Notes: a model not told the origin generated them from the letters alone. DNA of 52,379 nucleotides from Bryobacterales bacterium (GCA_020846745.1 JADLDI010000136.1:1-52379); one strand, 5' to 3'. Shown: positions 1 through 8,789, counted from the first letter of the stretch. Numbers and translations are program-made.

Positions 1-175
1 ATGGGGAGCCATCGCCTTCTCGTATCAACTCCCGCCGCCGTTTTGGTTGACCGCAGCGTGTGCCTGAACGCGCGTTATCCCAAACCATTTCAAAGGTAGT
101 TGCCGCCGCAGACCTCTCTGGTTTTGCGCCGGGCCTCGCGGGAGTGCGCGTTCAACCCCTATCGATGCCGCTCTT

Positions 176-798
176 TTGCAGAAGATCCGGACGGCAGAGG
201 AACCCGAGGTCGATCCGTTCGAGGCGCAGAAGGTCATCGAGCAGTTGGCTACCTGCGACGTGGACGACGTGGTGATGTCGGGCGATTCCTTCCGGGTCCT
301 GCTGCGCGTGCTGGATCTGCCTTCGACCGGAGGAATTAACCATCAACGTGCGCGCGGCGGCAGACCTCTGGAAGAATCTCATCGACGCGACCGAAGGATA
401 CGCCGGAGACGTGCCGATCATCCATCAGGCCGTCGCCGTCAAAGCGGCCATCGACGCGCTCGACGCCTCGTTCCAGGAAGACCGGGAAGGGAGTTTTTGG
501 CCGGGGAGTGGCCGGAACGGCCCTCCCTCCGCTACCTCGTCCATTGGGCCCTCCGGCGTGATGAGCTATGCGATCCCGGCCTCTGTCCGGATGTGCCCGA
601 AGGCGGTCGCTGCGACCGCTGCCCCCAGGACAAGGTGGACACCGCGCACACATCCGAAGCCGGATTGCTCATCCGGCGCGCTCTCGATTCGCGCACGGCG
701 CTCAACCTCGGCATCCACATCGGCCTCGCCGACATCCGGGCCGACGAGTTCTTCACCATGCTGATCCTGGAAGACGAACGGGACCGGTTGGAGCGCGA
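176..798 (+). pseudogene. Decayed phage tail-region genes (possible tail assembly protein)
   Basis: Protein-like text switches reading frame here. The frame opening at 176 reads plausibly to about 340. The frame starting with GTG at 348 reads plausibly to about 495 and has a GGAGGAA ribosome site at 329-335. The first frame then resumes at about 497-790 with a Cys-rich stretch (CDPGLC, CDRC) and the ending DEFFTMLILEDERDR. That ending resembles small phage tail assembly proteins, which are typically encoded just before the tape measure gene. No single frame encodes the whole, so I read this as one or more small phage genes broken by indels. The assignment rests on sequence style and on the tape-measure-like fragment that follows. 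Confidence 0.35.
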
Positions 799-1116
799 AA
801 GGCGAACCAGTCCATCAAATCCGTCAACGCGAACCTCTCGGGCATCGAGCAGACCGTTGTGCGCGCGGCGCAGGCCGCCTCGCACGGAATCGACGGCATG
901 ACGGCCTCGATGATCAAGGGCGCGGCGGCTGGTCATCTTCTCGCGGAAGCGATCCACAAGGCTATCGAGTGGGCGAAGGAGTGGGCCATCGAAGCGGCAA
1001 AGGAGGCGGCGCACACGGAGCGCGCCGCAGTCGTCGCACGCTCGCTGGCCAAGGCTCATGGCGACGGTGCTGCTGCCGCGGAGAAGGCAATCGAGGCGAT
1101 CAAGCATGTCGGTTAG
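799..1116 (+). pseudogene. Phage tail tape measure protein, N-terminal fragment
   Basis: About 105 codons from KANQSIKSVN to EAIKHVG and a stop at 1114-1116. The Ala-rich helical text (VVRAAQAASHGIDGMTASMIKG, then repeated AKEWAIEAAKEAA) resembles the start of tape measure proteins of Acidobacteria prophages. Those proteins normally run to many hundreds of residues, so this copy is cut off almost at once. There is no independent start codon or ribosome site at its beginning, and it is entered by a frame change from the upstream fragment. No other phage genes follow: the next gene is an unrelated kinase on the other strand. The fragment is inferred to be an inactive prophage scar. Confidence 0.45.
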
Positions 1117-1174
1117 GGTTATCGCTTTCCTGTCGTGCCCCCTACGGCAGTGATCGCGTTCTCGCCCCTAGCAG

Positions 1175-1816
1175 CTAAAACAAATTCGGCAGCACAATCA
1201 GGAACTCCGCCCCTGCTTTGTCCGGTCGATTCTCCGCCGCGACCTTGCCGCCGTGGCTTTCCACAATCGTCCGCACGATGTGCAGCCCCAATCCCGACCG
1301 TTTCGCACGCGTTGAGAAGCGCGGCTCGAAGATGTTCGGCAGGATCTTCGGAGAAATACCGGGACCGTCGTCGCACACTACGATCTGGATTCCCGCGGGA
1401 CAGCGTTCCGCGTCAATCTCGATGGTTCCACCCGTTTCCGCCATCGCCTGGGCAGCGTTCAGGAACAGATTCATGAACACTCGCTCCCACGCGGCGGCGT
1501 TGCCGCGCATGCGGAGGCCGGGTTCGATTTTCTTCACGAACTCGATCTTCTGCCCGGACCGCCCTTGTAAGAACGTGCGCGCAAATTCCATGGCGTTTTC
1601 GAGGATCAGGTCAAGTTCAAGCGACGCCTGCGTCTGTTGGACAAAGCTCGACAGGATGCTTTCTCCCTGCCGGACCGCACGTTGGATGCGGCTGGCGGCT
1701 CGCGCCTGCTTCGGATCTTTTCCGACGATTTCAGCGGAATCGGAGATTGTTTCGAAGACGTTGCGCAGGTCGTGAACGATGCCTTCCAGTGTCAGGTCGG
1801 ACTCGGAATCGGTCAT
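1175..1816 (-). CDS. Small soluble sensor histidine kinase
   Basis: 213 aa, starting at ATG 1816, which overlaps the aroA stop as ATGA. The phospho-acceptor motif is VHDLRN (His15), the N box is MNLFLNAAQAM (Asn120), the G1 box DDGPGI is at 149-154 and the G2 box GLGL at 175-178. This is a dimerisation/phosphoacceptor domain plus HATPase with no membrane segment or sensor domain, so it should act in the cytoplasm. Translational coupling to aroA implies one transcript. No response regulator with a receiver lies nearby; the DNA-binding protein just upstream of aroA has none. A longer reading frame upstream of 1816 is the antisense shadow of aroA. Confidence 0.85.
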   Translation of the reverse strand: MTDSESDLTLEGIVHDLRNVFETISDSAEIVGKDPKQARAASRIQRAVRQGESILSSFVQQTQASLELDLILENAMEFARTFLQGRSGQKIEFVKKIEPGLRMRGNAAAWERVFMNLFLNAAQAMAETGGTIEIDAERCPAGIQIVVCDDGPGISPKILPNIFEPRFSTRAKRSGLGLHIVRTIVESHGGKVAAENRPDKAGAEFLIVLPNLF

Positions 1817-3099
1817 GCCGGATCTCGCAGTTGCTCTAGCGTAGCGTAAAACTCCGGGAACGACACGGAAGCCGCCTGTGCATTCTCCACTCGCGTTTCC
1901 CCGTCCGCGGCCAAACCAGCCACCGCGAACGCCATCCCGATCCGGTGGTCGCCGAACGAATCGACCGTCGCGCCACGGAACCGCTGTCCGCCCGGCACAT
2001 GGAACCCATCGGCCGCTGTTTGGATTTTGATCCCCATGCGGCCGAAGTTCTCGGCCACAGTCGCGATGCGGTCGGTTTCCTTCACCCGCAGTTCGGCGGC
2101 ATCCTTCACGGTGATCCCATCGCGCGACATCGCTCCCAGCACCGCCAGCACGGGAATCTCGTCGATTAAGGCCGCCGTCATGGCGCCTTCGATCACGCCG
2201 CCGCGCACCTGCCGGCCCGTCACCTTCAGCGTTCCGATCGTTTCGCCGGCCGTCTGCGCGACATCCATTAACCGGATCTCCGCACCCGTGCCCAACAGCC
2301 AATCGAGCAGTTTCGTGCGCGACGGACTCAGGCCTACGCCTTCGATGATGATCGTCGAATGCGGCACAAGGTTGGCCGCAACCAGAAAGAACGACGCTGA
2401 CGACAGGTCGCCGGGAACGTAGAGGTTTTGCGCCTTCAGTTGCGGCCGTCCATGAATCGACAGCACCGGCCCGTTTTTCTCGATCTCGGCTCCAAACGCC
2501 TGCAACGCGACCTCGGTATGGTCGCGCGTCTGGACCCGTTCCACTACACTCGTGACGCCTTCCGTATGCAGGCCCGCAAACAGCACACAAGTCTTCACCT
2601 GCGCGCTGGCCATGGGCGGCTCATACTGGATGGCGCGCAACTTGGCGCCCTTGATCGTGATGGGAGGATACTTGCCGTCGCGCGCGGAAAGCTCGGCGCC
2701 CATCTCGCGCAGCGGCTTCATGATCCGCTCCATCGGACGCCGCGACAGCGATTCGTCGCCGCCGATCACCGTCTCAAACGGCTGCGCCGCCAGCATGCCC
2801 GATAACATGCGGATCGTCGATCCGGAATTGCCCGCGTCGAGCGCCGCCGTGGGCGCGGACAAACCGTCGAGACCCTTGCCTTCTACCATGACCGTCGTAC
2901 CCTCGACGGTCACCGGGATGCCGAGTGCCCTCACACACCCCAATGTGGAATGGCAGTCGGCGCCGGACGAGTAGTTCTGAATCCGCGTCGTGCCTTCGGC
3001 GACGGCCGCGATCATCGCATAGCGATGCGAGATCGATTTATCGCCCGGCAGGCGGATGTGGCCGCGTAGAGACGCAGCAGGGGTGACACGATACTCCAT
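1813..3099 (-). CDS. aroA: 3-phosphoshikimate 1-carboxyvinyltransferase (EPSP synthase)
   Basis: 428 aa, the usual length. It transfers enolpyruvyl from PEP to shikimate 3-phosphate, the sixth step of the shikimate pathway to chorismate. LPGDKSISHR (Lys21) is at 17-26, the substrate loop GNSGST at 90-95, RVKETDR at 338-344 and FGDHRI near 382-387. No good ribosome site precedes ATG 3099. A TACAAT box lies about 14 nt before the start and an inverted repeat spans the start codon. The gene overlaps the downstream histidine kinase by 4 nt, an unusual partner for a biosynthetic gene. Confidence 0.97.
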   Translation of the reverse strand: MEYRVTPAASLRGHIRLPGDKSISHRYAMIAAVAEGTTRIQNYSSGADCHSTLGCVRALGIPVTVEGTTVMVEGKGLDGLSAPTAALDAGNSGSTIRMLSGMLAAQPFETVIGGDESLSRRPMERIMKPLREMGAELSARDGKYPPITIKGAKLRAIQYEPPMASAQVKTCVLFAGLHTEGVTSVVERVQTRDHTEVALQAFGAEIEKNGPVLSIHGRPQLKAQNLYVPGDLSSASFFLVAANLVPHSTIIIEGVGLSPSRTKLLDWLLGTGAEIRLMDVAQTAGETIGTLKVTGRQVRGGVIEGAMTAALIDEIPVLAVLGAMSRDGITVKDAAELRVKETDRIATVAENFGRMGIKIQTAADGFHVPGGQRFRGATVDSFGDHRIGMAFAVAGLAADGETRVENAQAASVSFPEFYATLEQLRDPA

Positions 3100-3115
3100 G
3101 ATGGGGAACCATCAT
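3098..3115. promoter_or_regulatory. Inverted repeat over the aroA start codon
   Basis: On the plus strand ATGATGG, GGAA, CCATCAT: a perfect 7-bp inverted repeat with a 4-nt loop that includes most of the aroA start codon. Minus-strand TACAAT just upstream could be the -10 box. The repeat would then straddle the transcription start and could be an operator. A start-codon hairpin is the alternative. No experiment or homologue supports either. Confidence 0.3.
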
Positions 3116-3166
3116 TGTAGCAATCCCCCTACTCCATCCTGACCCACCCTTCTCGACCTCACCGCC

Positions 3167-3523
3167 TCAGGCGACATTCCACTGCGTATAGAACGGCGGC
3201 GACGGACGGAAGGGCTGGAACCGGTAACCGACGCCGAAAATGGTTTCGATGTAACGGTCGCCGTAAGAGCCCAGCTTCTTGCGCAGCCGCCGGATATGCA
3301 CGTCGAGCGTGCGCGTGCGGACATCCGGATGATATCCCCACACCTCGGTCAGCAGCAGGTCGCGCGGTACGATCTCACCGGCGTTGCCGGCGAGCGTTGC
3401 CAGAAGTTCGAATTCCTTGCGTGTCAGCGTCATGGGACGCTCATCGATAAACGCCCGTTGAGACTGGAACTCCACCCGGAAGTGATCGTCGTTGTAGGTC
3501 CGCTGAAGATTCATAGCAATCAC
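3167..3523 (-). CDS. OmpR/PhoB-type winged-helix protein lacking a receiver domain
   Basis: 118 aa from GTG 3523, or 115 aa from ATG 3514; neither has a strong ribosome site. The whole protein is a Trans_reg_C winged helix: TRKEFELLATLAGNAGEIVPR, then the recognition-helix region VRTRTLDVHIRRLRKKLG and the wing RYIETIFGVGYRF. Family members normally carry an N-terminal phospho-receiver of about 120 residues, absent here. It is therefore a DNA-binding output domain whose activity cannot be set by ordinary phosphorylation. It is transcribed divergently from the flavin oxidoreductase, and the space between holds two TTGTAAAA repeats 11 bp apart, the spacing this family prefers, suggesting autoregulation or control of the neighbour. 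Confidence 0.85.
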   Translation of the reverse strand: MIAMNLQRTYNDDHFRVEFQSQRAFIDERPMTLTRKEFELLATLAGNAGEIVPRDLLLTEVWGYHPDVRTRTLDVHIRRLRKKLGSYGDRYIETIFGVGYRFQPFRPSPPFYTQWNVA

Positions 3524-3560
3524 GATGTTAGGGAAGTAAATCGCTAAGGTCGTGCAGAAG

Positions 3561-3579
3561 TTGTAAAAAACTTGTAAAA
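3561..3579. promoter_or_regulatory. 11-bp-phased direct repeat, candidate winged-helix operator
   Basis: TTGTAAAA occurs at 3561-3568 and again at 3572-3579, exactly one helical turn apart, in the 109-bp divergent region between the receiverless PhoB-type regulator and the flavin oxidoreductase. Tandem half-sites at 11-bp spacing are the classic target of OmpR/PhoB-family domains. Binding is inferred, not shown. Confidence 0.5.
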
Positions 3580-3632
3580 GTGCACGGAATTGGGAACCAG
3601 GTCGCTTGCATTAGCGCGCTACCCTAACAAAG

Positions 3633-5051
3633 ATGTCCGCTTACCCACGTGTTGCGTCGCTGAAAACTGTCGAGGCATTCCGCGCCCGCTTGCGGGAACT
3701 CAATCTTGAGCTGCCTTGCGACGACGCTATTATCCCGGCGCCCGATTCGCCCATGGCTCAGCCGATCGAGGTGGACGGCTTTCCTGTCGGTAATCGTTGG
3801 GTTATCCACCCGATGGAAGGCTGGGACGCGGAAACCGACGGGCGTCCATCGGACCTGGTCCGGCGGCGGTGGAACCATTTCGCGATTTCCGGGGCCAAGT
3901 GGATTTGGGGTGGCGAAGCAATGGCCGTCATTCCCGAGGCCCGTGCGAACCCGAATCAGTTGGTGATTAACGAGTCCACTCGCGATTCGTTGGCGCGACT
4001 GATGGAAGAGACGCTCACGGCGCATCGCTATGCCTTCGGTTCTACAGACGACCTGCTTATCGGTTTCCAACTCACACATTCCGGCCGCTTCTCGAAACCC
4101 GTGGACAAGAAGCGCCTGGAACCACGTATCGCCTACCATCACCCGGTTCTTGACCGGCGCTTCGGCGTCAGCCCCGACCGTCCGATTGTCACGGACGAAG
4201 AGATAGACCGCATTATTGAACACTTCATTGCCGCCGCCCGAATCGCTGAGTTCTGCGGGGCGCAGTTCGTCGACGTTAAGCACTGTCACGGCTACTTCGG
4301 CCACGAGTTGCTCACAGCTTTCACGCGGCCTGGTAAATACGGGGGGCCGCTTGAGAACCGCACACGTTACCTGCGCCACATCGTTGCGGGCATCCGCGCT
4401 GCCACCAAACTGAAGATCGGCGTGCGCTTCAGCGCCTTCGACTTCGTCGCTTATAAGCCGGACCCGGCCTTAAGCACGCCCAGGAAACTCGGTCCCGGCA
4501 TCCCGGAAGATCCAGCCGGGGTCACTGCGGTCGACCTTTCATTAGCCATGGAGTTCCTCCAGGTACTCACGGACCTCGGTATAAAGATGGTGAACCTCAC
4601 AGCGGGCAGTCCCTACTACAACCCGCACATCCAGCGGCCCGCGCTGTTTCCGCCGTCTGATGGCTACCAGCCTCCCGAGGATCCGCTGGTGGGGTGTGTG
4701 CGGCAAATTCAAGCGCATGCAGATCTGAAGCACCGCTTCCCGAATCTGGTTACGGTCGGAACAGCCTACACCTACTTTCAGGACTACTTGCCGCACGTGG
4801 CGCAAGCGATTATCCGGCGCGGAGACATCGATACGGTCGGTATCGGCCGTATGGTCCTCTCTTATCCAACGCTGCCGGCCGACTCGCTGAAAGGCATATT
4901 GAACAAGAAGCTGATCTGCCGCACGTTTTCCGATTGCACCACGGGTCCACGCAACGGCCTGGTGTCAGGGTGCTATCCACTGGACCCGTTCTACCGGACG
5001 GTGCCGGATTACAGGACGCTCGCCGGCATCAAGCAAGGCACTACTTTATAG
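3633..5051 (+). CDS. OYE-family NADH:flavin oxidoreductase
   Basis: 472 aa. FMN-dependent TIM-barrel enzyme of the old yellow enzyme / 2,4-dienoyl-CoA reductase group, expected to reduce activated C=C bonds with NAD(P)H. The family signature around the active site is visible as VKHCHGYFGHELLTAF followed by GGPLENRTR at about 212-238, with a second phosphate-binding region VGIGRM near 420. The C-terminal Fe-S and FAD/NAD domains of true dienoyl-CoA reductases are absent. The length exceeds classic OYEs (about 350-400) because of an N-terminal extension and a Pro-rich insert near 280-300. The substrate cannot be told. It lies divergent to the receiverless regulator, a plausible controller. The stop lies in a 13-bp tandem repeat. 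Confidence 0.85.
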   Translation: MSAYPRVASLKTVEAFRARLRELNLELPCDDAIIPAPDSPMAQPIEVDGFPVGNRWVIHPMEGWDAETDGRPSDLVRRRWNHFAISGAKWIWGGEAMAVIPEARANPNQLVINESTRDSLARLMEETLTAHRYAFGSTDDLLIGFQLTHSGRFSKPVDKKRLEPRIAYHHPVLDRRFGVSPDRPIVTDEEIDRIIEHFIAAARIAEFCGAQFVDVKHCHGYFGHELLTAFTRPGKYGGPLENRTRYLRHIVAGIRAATKLKIGVRFSAFDFVAYKPDPALSTPRKLGPGIPEDPAGVTAVDLSLAMEFLQVLTDLGIKMVNLTAGSPYYNPHIQRPALFPPSDGYQPPEDPLVGCVRQIQAHADLKHRFPNLVTVGTAYTYFQDYLPHVAQAIIRRGDIDTVGIGRMVLSYPTLPADSLKGILNKKLICRTFSDCTTGPRNGLVSGCYPLDPFYRTVPDYRTLAGIKQGTTL

Positions 5052-5081
5052 CGCCACTCTATAGCGCCACTGTACAGCGCC
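5047..5081. repeat. 13-bp tandem repeat, 2.7 copies
   Basis: TATAGCGCCACTC, TATAGCGCCACTG and a partial TACAGCGCC follow directly. The first copy includes the stop codon of the flavin oxidoreductase. It is too short and too few to be a CRISPR or a typical VNTR. Confidence 0.7.
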
Positions 5082-5139
5082 GATGGCACCCGGCGCTTCG
5101 GCCTTTGACTTCGCTTCCGAACGTCAATATGCTAGCTCC

Positions 5140-8100
5140 ATGCTTTCGGGCAAGCGATCGATCGTCTACCTCTTCGCGGTTCTCGGGTGCGCAATGGTCA
5201 CCTGGGGACAGCGGACAAGTTCCTCCATTTCCGGCACGGTTTCCGACTCGACCGGAGCCTCCGTGCCCGATGCGCAGGTGCGCGCTACCGCGGCGTCCAC
5301 CGGTACGGTTTTCAATGCCATGACCAACGCCGAAGGCTTCTATGTCCTGCCGCAACTGGCGCCTGACACATACACCGTCCGCGTCGAAAAGACCGGCTTC
5401 CAGGTCTATGAACAGAAAGACGTGCTCCTTCAGGTGAACCGTCCTGTAACCGTCAACGTGGCCATGCAAGTCGGTTCCGCTAACCAGACCGTCACCATCA
5501 CGGGCGAAGCCGAACAGGTCAATCTGCGTTCGCAAACCGTTAGCTACTCGGTAACTGCCCAGATGGCGCGCGAGTTACCCCTGAACGGCCGTAACATTCT
5601 CCAGTTGATGTCCCTCGCCCCCGATGCCGGACCCACCTCCTCTTCCGGCTATCAGCAGGGCGCCTCCCGGCCCGAAAACGCGAACTCCTATGTCGGCGCC
5701 AGCGGCGGCCGCGGCGACTCTACCACCTTCTTCCTCGACGGCGCACTCAACGAAGACGCCCTCACCGAAGTGGCCAACGTCTTTCCCAATCCCGATGCTA
5801 TCCAGGAGTTCAGCTTCGAAACTAATAATTACAGCGCTAAGTTCGGCGGCCGAGGCGGCGGCGTCATGAACGCCGTCACCAAAGGCGGCACCAACCAGTT
5901 TCATGGCTCGGCTTTCGAGTTCCTACGCAATGGCAAGATGAACGCCAGAAACTTTTTTGCCCCCGTTCGCGACGGACTGAAGCGTAATCAGTTCGGACTT
6001 ACCGTCGGCGGTCCAATCAGGAAGGACAAGACATTCTTCTTCTTTTCCTACCAAGGCACTAAGCTCCGTGTTCCAGCCACCTTCAACAGCGGCACTACCA
6101 TTACCGAGGCACAGCGCAACGGCGACTTCTCCCAGATCAAGAAGCAACTGATCAATCCCGCCAACAACCAGCCCTTCGCCAACAACCAGATTCCAACGTC
6201 GCTGTTCGATCCAATTGCCGTCAAGCTGCTTTCCCAGATGCCCACCGGCGCGCCCGGCACAGGCTTGGTCTTCTACCCATCGCGTCAGGTGCAGGATGGC
6301 ATCCAGTTCGTTACCCGTGTCGACCACCAGTTCACCTCGAAGCTACGCGTCTATGGCAGCTACCTCTACGACAACCTTCATCAGCCCTCCACCCCAATCG
6401 CAAACAACCTTCTTACTGTAACTACCGATAACACGTGGCGCAGCAACGTTGCCGTTATTAACGCAACTTACACCATGCGCCCCAACTTGCTCACTACTGT
6501 GTCCGCATCCATGAGCCGTCGCTGGAATGCCTTCATCGGACCTGAAGGGTTTCCCGGCTGGCCCGAACTCGGCGCCAACGTCCCCAAGATGACCACCCAG
6601 GGATCTAAGACCAGTCTTCGCCTTTCCCTGTCCGGTTACTCCAGTCCCGGTGCGTGGAACGGATACTACTCCATTCCTTCTACGGTCGGCGACCTCTCCA
6701 ATCACTGGAGCTGGATTCGCGGCAATCACACCATTGAGTTCGGCGGCGAAGTGGAGCACAGCAAGGTGGTCAAGAACCAGGACTTCCTTAGCGACGGGAA
6801 TTACACGTTCAACGGTCAGTTATCCGGCGATAACCTGCTCGACTTTATGTTGGGCCGCCCCTCCGTCTTTTCGCAGCAGGAGCCGTTCTATATCGTTCCA
6901 GTCCGCACGCTTCCCGCTCTCTATGCGATGGACACCTGGAAAGTCAGCCGCCGCCTTACCTTGTCGCTCGGCGTGCGCTGGAATCCGTTTGTGCCGGTGA
7001 AAGAAGTGGCGTATAACCAGGCCGGCGCTTTCAGCATGGAGTATTACTTACAAGGCAAGCGTTCGACGCTCTATCCCAATACGCCTCCGGGCCTGCTGGT
7101 GCAAGGCGATCCCGGCGTGCCCGATCGTGTTATACCGACTAACTACCGCCTCTTCAATCCTCGCATCGGTCTCGCGTTCGATCCGTTCGGTAACGGAAAG
7201 ACCAGTATCCGTGCCGGTTACGGTATGTACCAGGATCAGGCCACCGGCAACACGATCAACCCCAACTACAACCCGTTCACGATTCAGACCACCATCAACT
7301 TCCCGTTCTCGACCGCCGATCCCTATCGTGGCCAGGTCAATCCCTTTCCCATCGCCCGGCCCCATCCGTCCAATGTCACCTTCCCCTTGCCCATGAGCGC
7401 CAATCCTTTCTCATTCGGCATGAAGGCCCCGACGATTCAGCAGTGGAACTTCTCCATCGAACGCCAGTTGCCCGCCTCCGCCCTTATTCGCGTCGCTTAC
7501 GAAGGGCAGAACGCATACCACCTGTTTAGCTCGATCGAGATGAACCCCGGCGTTTACGACCCTTCGCTTTCGGTCAACGACAACCGGTTACGCCTCAACC
7601 AGCGCCGCCCGCTCGGCCGTTACTATCAGGGCCTCGCCGTTGGTCAGAACGTCGCTACGTCGAGCTTCAACGCCCTCGTTGTGTCTGTCGAGAAACGTAT
7701 GTCCCACGGGTTCAGTGTTCTTGCCGGCTATCGTTGGTCCAAGTGCCTGAACGTATCCGACGCCGCGTTCTTCGATGCCAATAGTTACACCAGCCCGAAC
7801 CCCCGCTTCGACCGCGGCCCATGCAGTTACAACGTGCCGCACCAGCTACGATTCTCTTACGGTTGGCAGCTGCCTGGCTTCCGCTCGCTCGGTTTGGTGC
7901 CGAGCAAGATTCTCGGTGGCTGGCAGACCAACGGTATCCTGAACGTCCGCGATGGCCTGCCCTTCACGGTCAGCACCGGCGTCGATAACTCTCTCACCGG
8001 CATCAATCGCGATCGTGCCGATATCATCGGCGCCCCTTATCTCTCCGGCGACCGTTCCAAGGCCGCCAAGTTACTCCAATACTTCAATACCAAAGCCTTT

Positions 8101-8379
8101 CTTGCCAACGCACTCGGCACCTTCGGCACCTCCAGCCGTAATATGCTGGTCGGCCCGGGCCTGGCGACCTTTGATGTAGCTATTAACAAGCAGTTCGCGA
8201 TTCCCTACGGACCGTTCAAGGAATCGCAATCCGTCTCGTTCCGGGCCGAGTTCTTCAACTTCTTCAATCGCGCCAACTTCGGCAACCCCAACGCCTCCAC
8301 GATTTCAGCCACTTTCGGCCGGATCACCAGCGCCTCCGACCCGCGTATTACTCAGCTATCGCTGAAATACGTCTTCTAA
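5140..8379 (+). CDS. TonB-dependent receptor, Oar-like, with carboxypeptidase-regulatory-like domain
   Basis: 1079 aa from ATG 5140. This start gives a clean signal peptide (KRSIVYLFAVLGCAMVTWG) and is preferred over an in-frame ATG 57 nt upstream. An N-terminal CarboxypepD_reg-like beta-sandwich (SSSISGTVSDSTGASVPDA..., about 25-110) is followed by a plug domain with ELPLNGRNILQLM and a long beta-barrel ending in the outer-membrane signature LSLKYVF with terminal Phe. Proteins of this build are very numerous in Solibacter-type Acidobacteria and are thought to import oligosaccharides or other large nutrients. The substrate is unknown. It converges on arsC; the two stop codons overlap by 4 nt. 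Confidence 0.92.
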   Translation: MLSGKRSIVYLFAVLGCAMVTWGQRTSSSISGTVSDSTGASVPDAQVRATAASTGTVFNAMTNAEGFYVLPQLAPDTYTVRVEKTGFQVYEQKDVLLQVNRPVTVNVAMQVGSANQTVTITGEAEQVNLRSQTVSYSVTAQMARELPLNGRNILQLMSLAPDAGPTSSSGYQQGASRPENANSYVGASGGRGDSTTFFLDGALNEDALTEVANVFPNPDAIQEFSFETNNYSAKFGGRGGGVMNAVTKGGTNQFHGSAFEFLRNGKMNARNFFAPVRDGLKRNQFGLTVGGPIRKDKTFFFFSYQGTKLRVPATFNSGTTITEAQRNGDFSQIKKQLINPANNQPFANNQIPTSLFDPIAVKLLSQMPTGAPGTGLVFYPSRQVQDGIQFVTRVDHQFTSKLRVYGSYLYDNLHQPSTPIANNLLTVTTDNTWRSNVAVINATYTMRPNLLTTVSASMSRRWNAFIGPEGFPGWPELGANVPKMTTQGSKTSLRLSLSGYSSPGAWNGYYSIPSTVGDLSNHWSWIRGNHTIEFGGEVEHSKVVKNQDFLSDGNYTFNGQLSGDNLLDFMLGRPSVFSQQEPFYIVPVRTLPALYAMDTWKVSRRLTLSLGVRWNPFVPVKEVAYNQAGAFSMEYYLQGKRSTLYPNTPPGLLVQGDPGVPDRVIPTNYRLFNPRIGLAFDPFGNGKTSIRAGYGMYQDQATGNTINPNYNPFTIQTTINFPFSTADPYRGQVNPFPIARPHPSNVTFPLPMSANPFSFGMKAPTIQQWNFSIERQLPASALIRVAYEGQNAYHLFSSIEMNPGVYDPSLSVNDNRLRLNQRRPLGRYYQGLAVGQNVATSSFNALVVSVEKRMSHGFSVLAGYRWSKCLNVSDAAFFDANSYTSPNPRFDRGPCSYNVPHQLRFSYGWQLPGFRSLGLVPSKILGGWQTNGILNVRDGLPFTVSTGVDNSLTGINRDRADIIGAPYLSGDRSKAAKLLQYFNTKAFLANALGTFGTSSRNMLVGPGLATFDVAINKQFAIPYGPFKESQSVSFRAEFFNFFNRANFGNPNASTISATFGRITSASDPRITQLSLKYVF

Positions 8380-8789
8380 TATGCTGCGGGAGGGAAAGTC
8401 GCCAAGTAACTGCTGAGTTGGTTGCGGACGTCCCGGAACGCCTCGAGCCGCTTTTTGTCGGGTCCCTGCACCCCTGCCGGATCGGGAAACGTCCGGTGCA
8501 GACGCCTCGTACCGGCGGGGTACACCGGACAGTTCTCGTTGGCGTTGTCGCACACCGTCAGCACGTAATCGAACGGCTGCCCTGCGAACTCGTCCACGTG
8601 CTTGGAGTGGTGGCTTGTGATGTCGATGCCGATCTCGCGCATCACCGCGATCGCCTCTGGACGCACGATCCCTGGCTTGGTCCCGGCGGAGTGAACCTCA
8701 TACCGGTTGCCCGCGAGGTGCCGCAACAGCCCTTCGGCCATCTGGCTGCGTGCCGAATTACCCGTGCACAGGATGAGCACTCTCTGCAT
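8376..8789 (-). CDS. arsC: Arsenate reductase, low-molecular-weight phosphatase type
   Basis: 137 aa from ATG 8789. It reduces As(V) to As(III) in the cytoplasm. The P-loop CTGNSARS starts at Cys8. The second redox cysteines lie in VLTVCDNANENC near residues 80-88, as in the thioredoxin-coupled ArsC family, and the general acid FPDPAG follows at about 104-109. It is the last gene of the arsenic operon. Its start lies inside the end of acr3, overlapping by 32 nt. A longer in-frame reading from 8840 only reads through acr3. Confidence 0.95.
   Translation of the reverse strand: MQRVLILCTGNSARSQMAEGLLRHLAGNRYEVHSAGTKPGIVRPEAIAVMREIGIDITSHHSKHVDEFAGQPFDYVLTVCDNANENCPVYPAGTRRLHRTFPDPAGVQGPDKKRLEAFRDVRNQLSSYLATFPPAAY

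Noticed and set aside
489..500. Possible programmed -1 frameshift at a run of five T, as in phage tail assembly genes
   Set aside because: Only a single-codon TTT slip is possible, with no proper slippery heptamer, and the surrounding region already shows other frame breaks, so decay is the simpler reading.
1817..2590. N-terminal extension of the histidine kinase frame
   Set aside because: The extension is the antisense-frame shadow of aroA, Arg/Gly-rich and without motifs. ATG 1816 with the ATGA overlap is the natural start.
5047..5081. CRISPR-like repeat
   Set aside because: The units are 13 bp and directly adjacent, without spacers and without cas genes.
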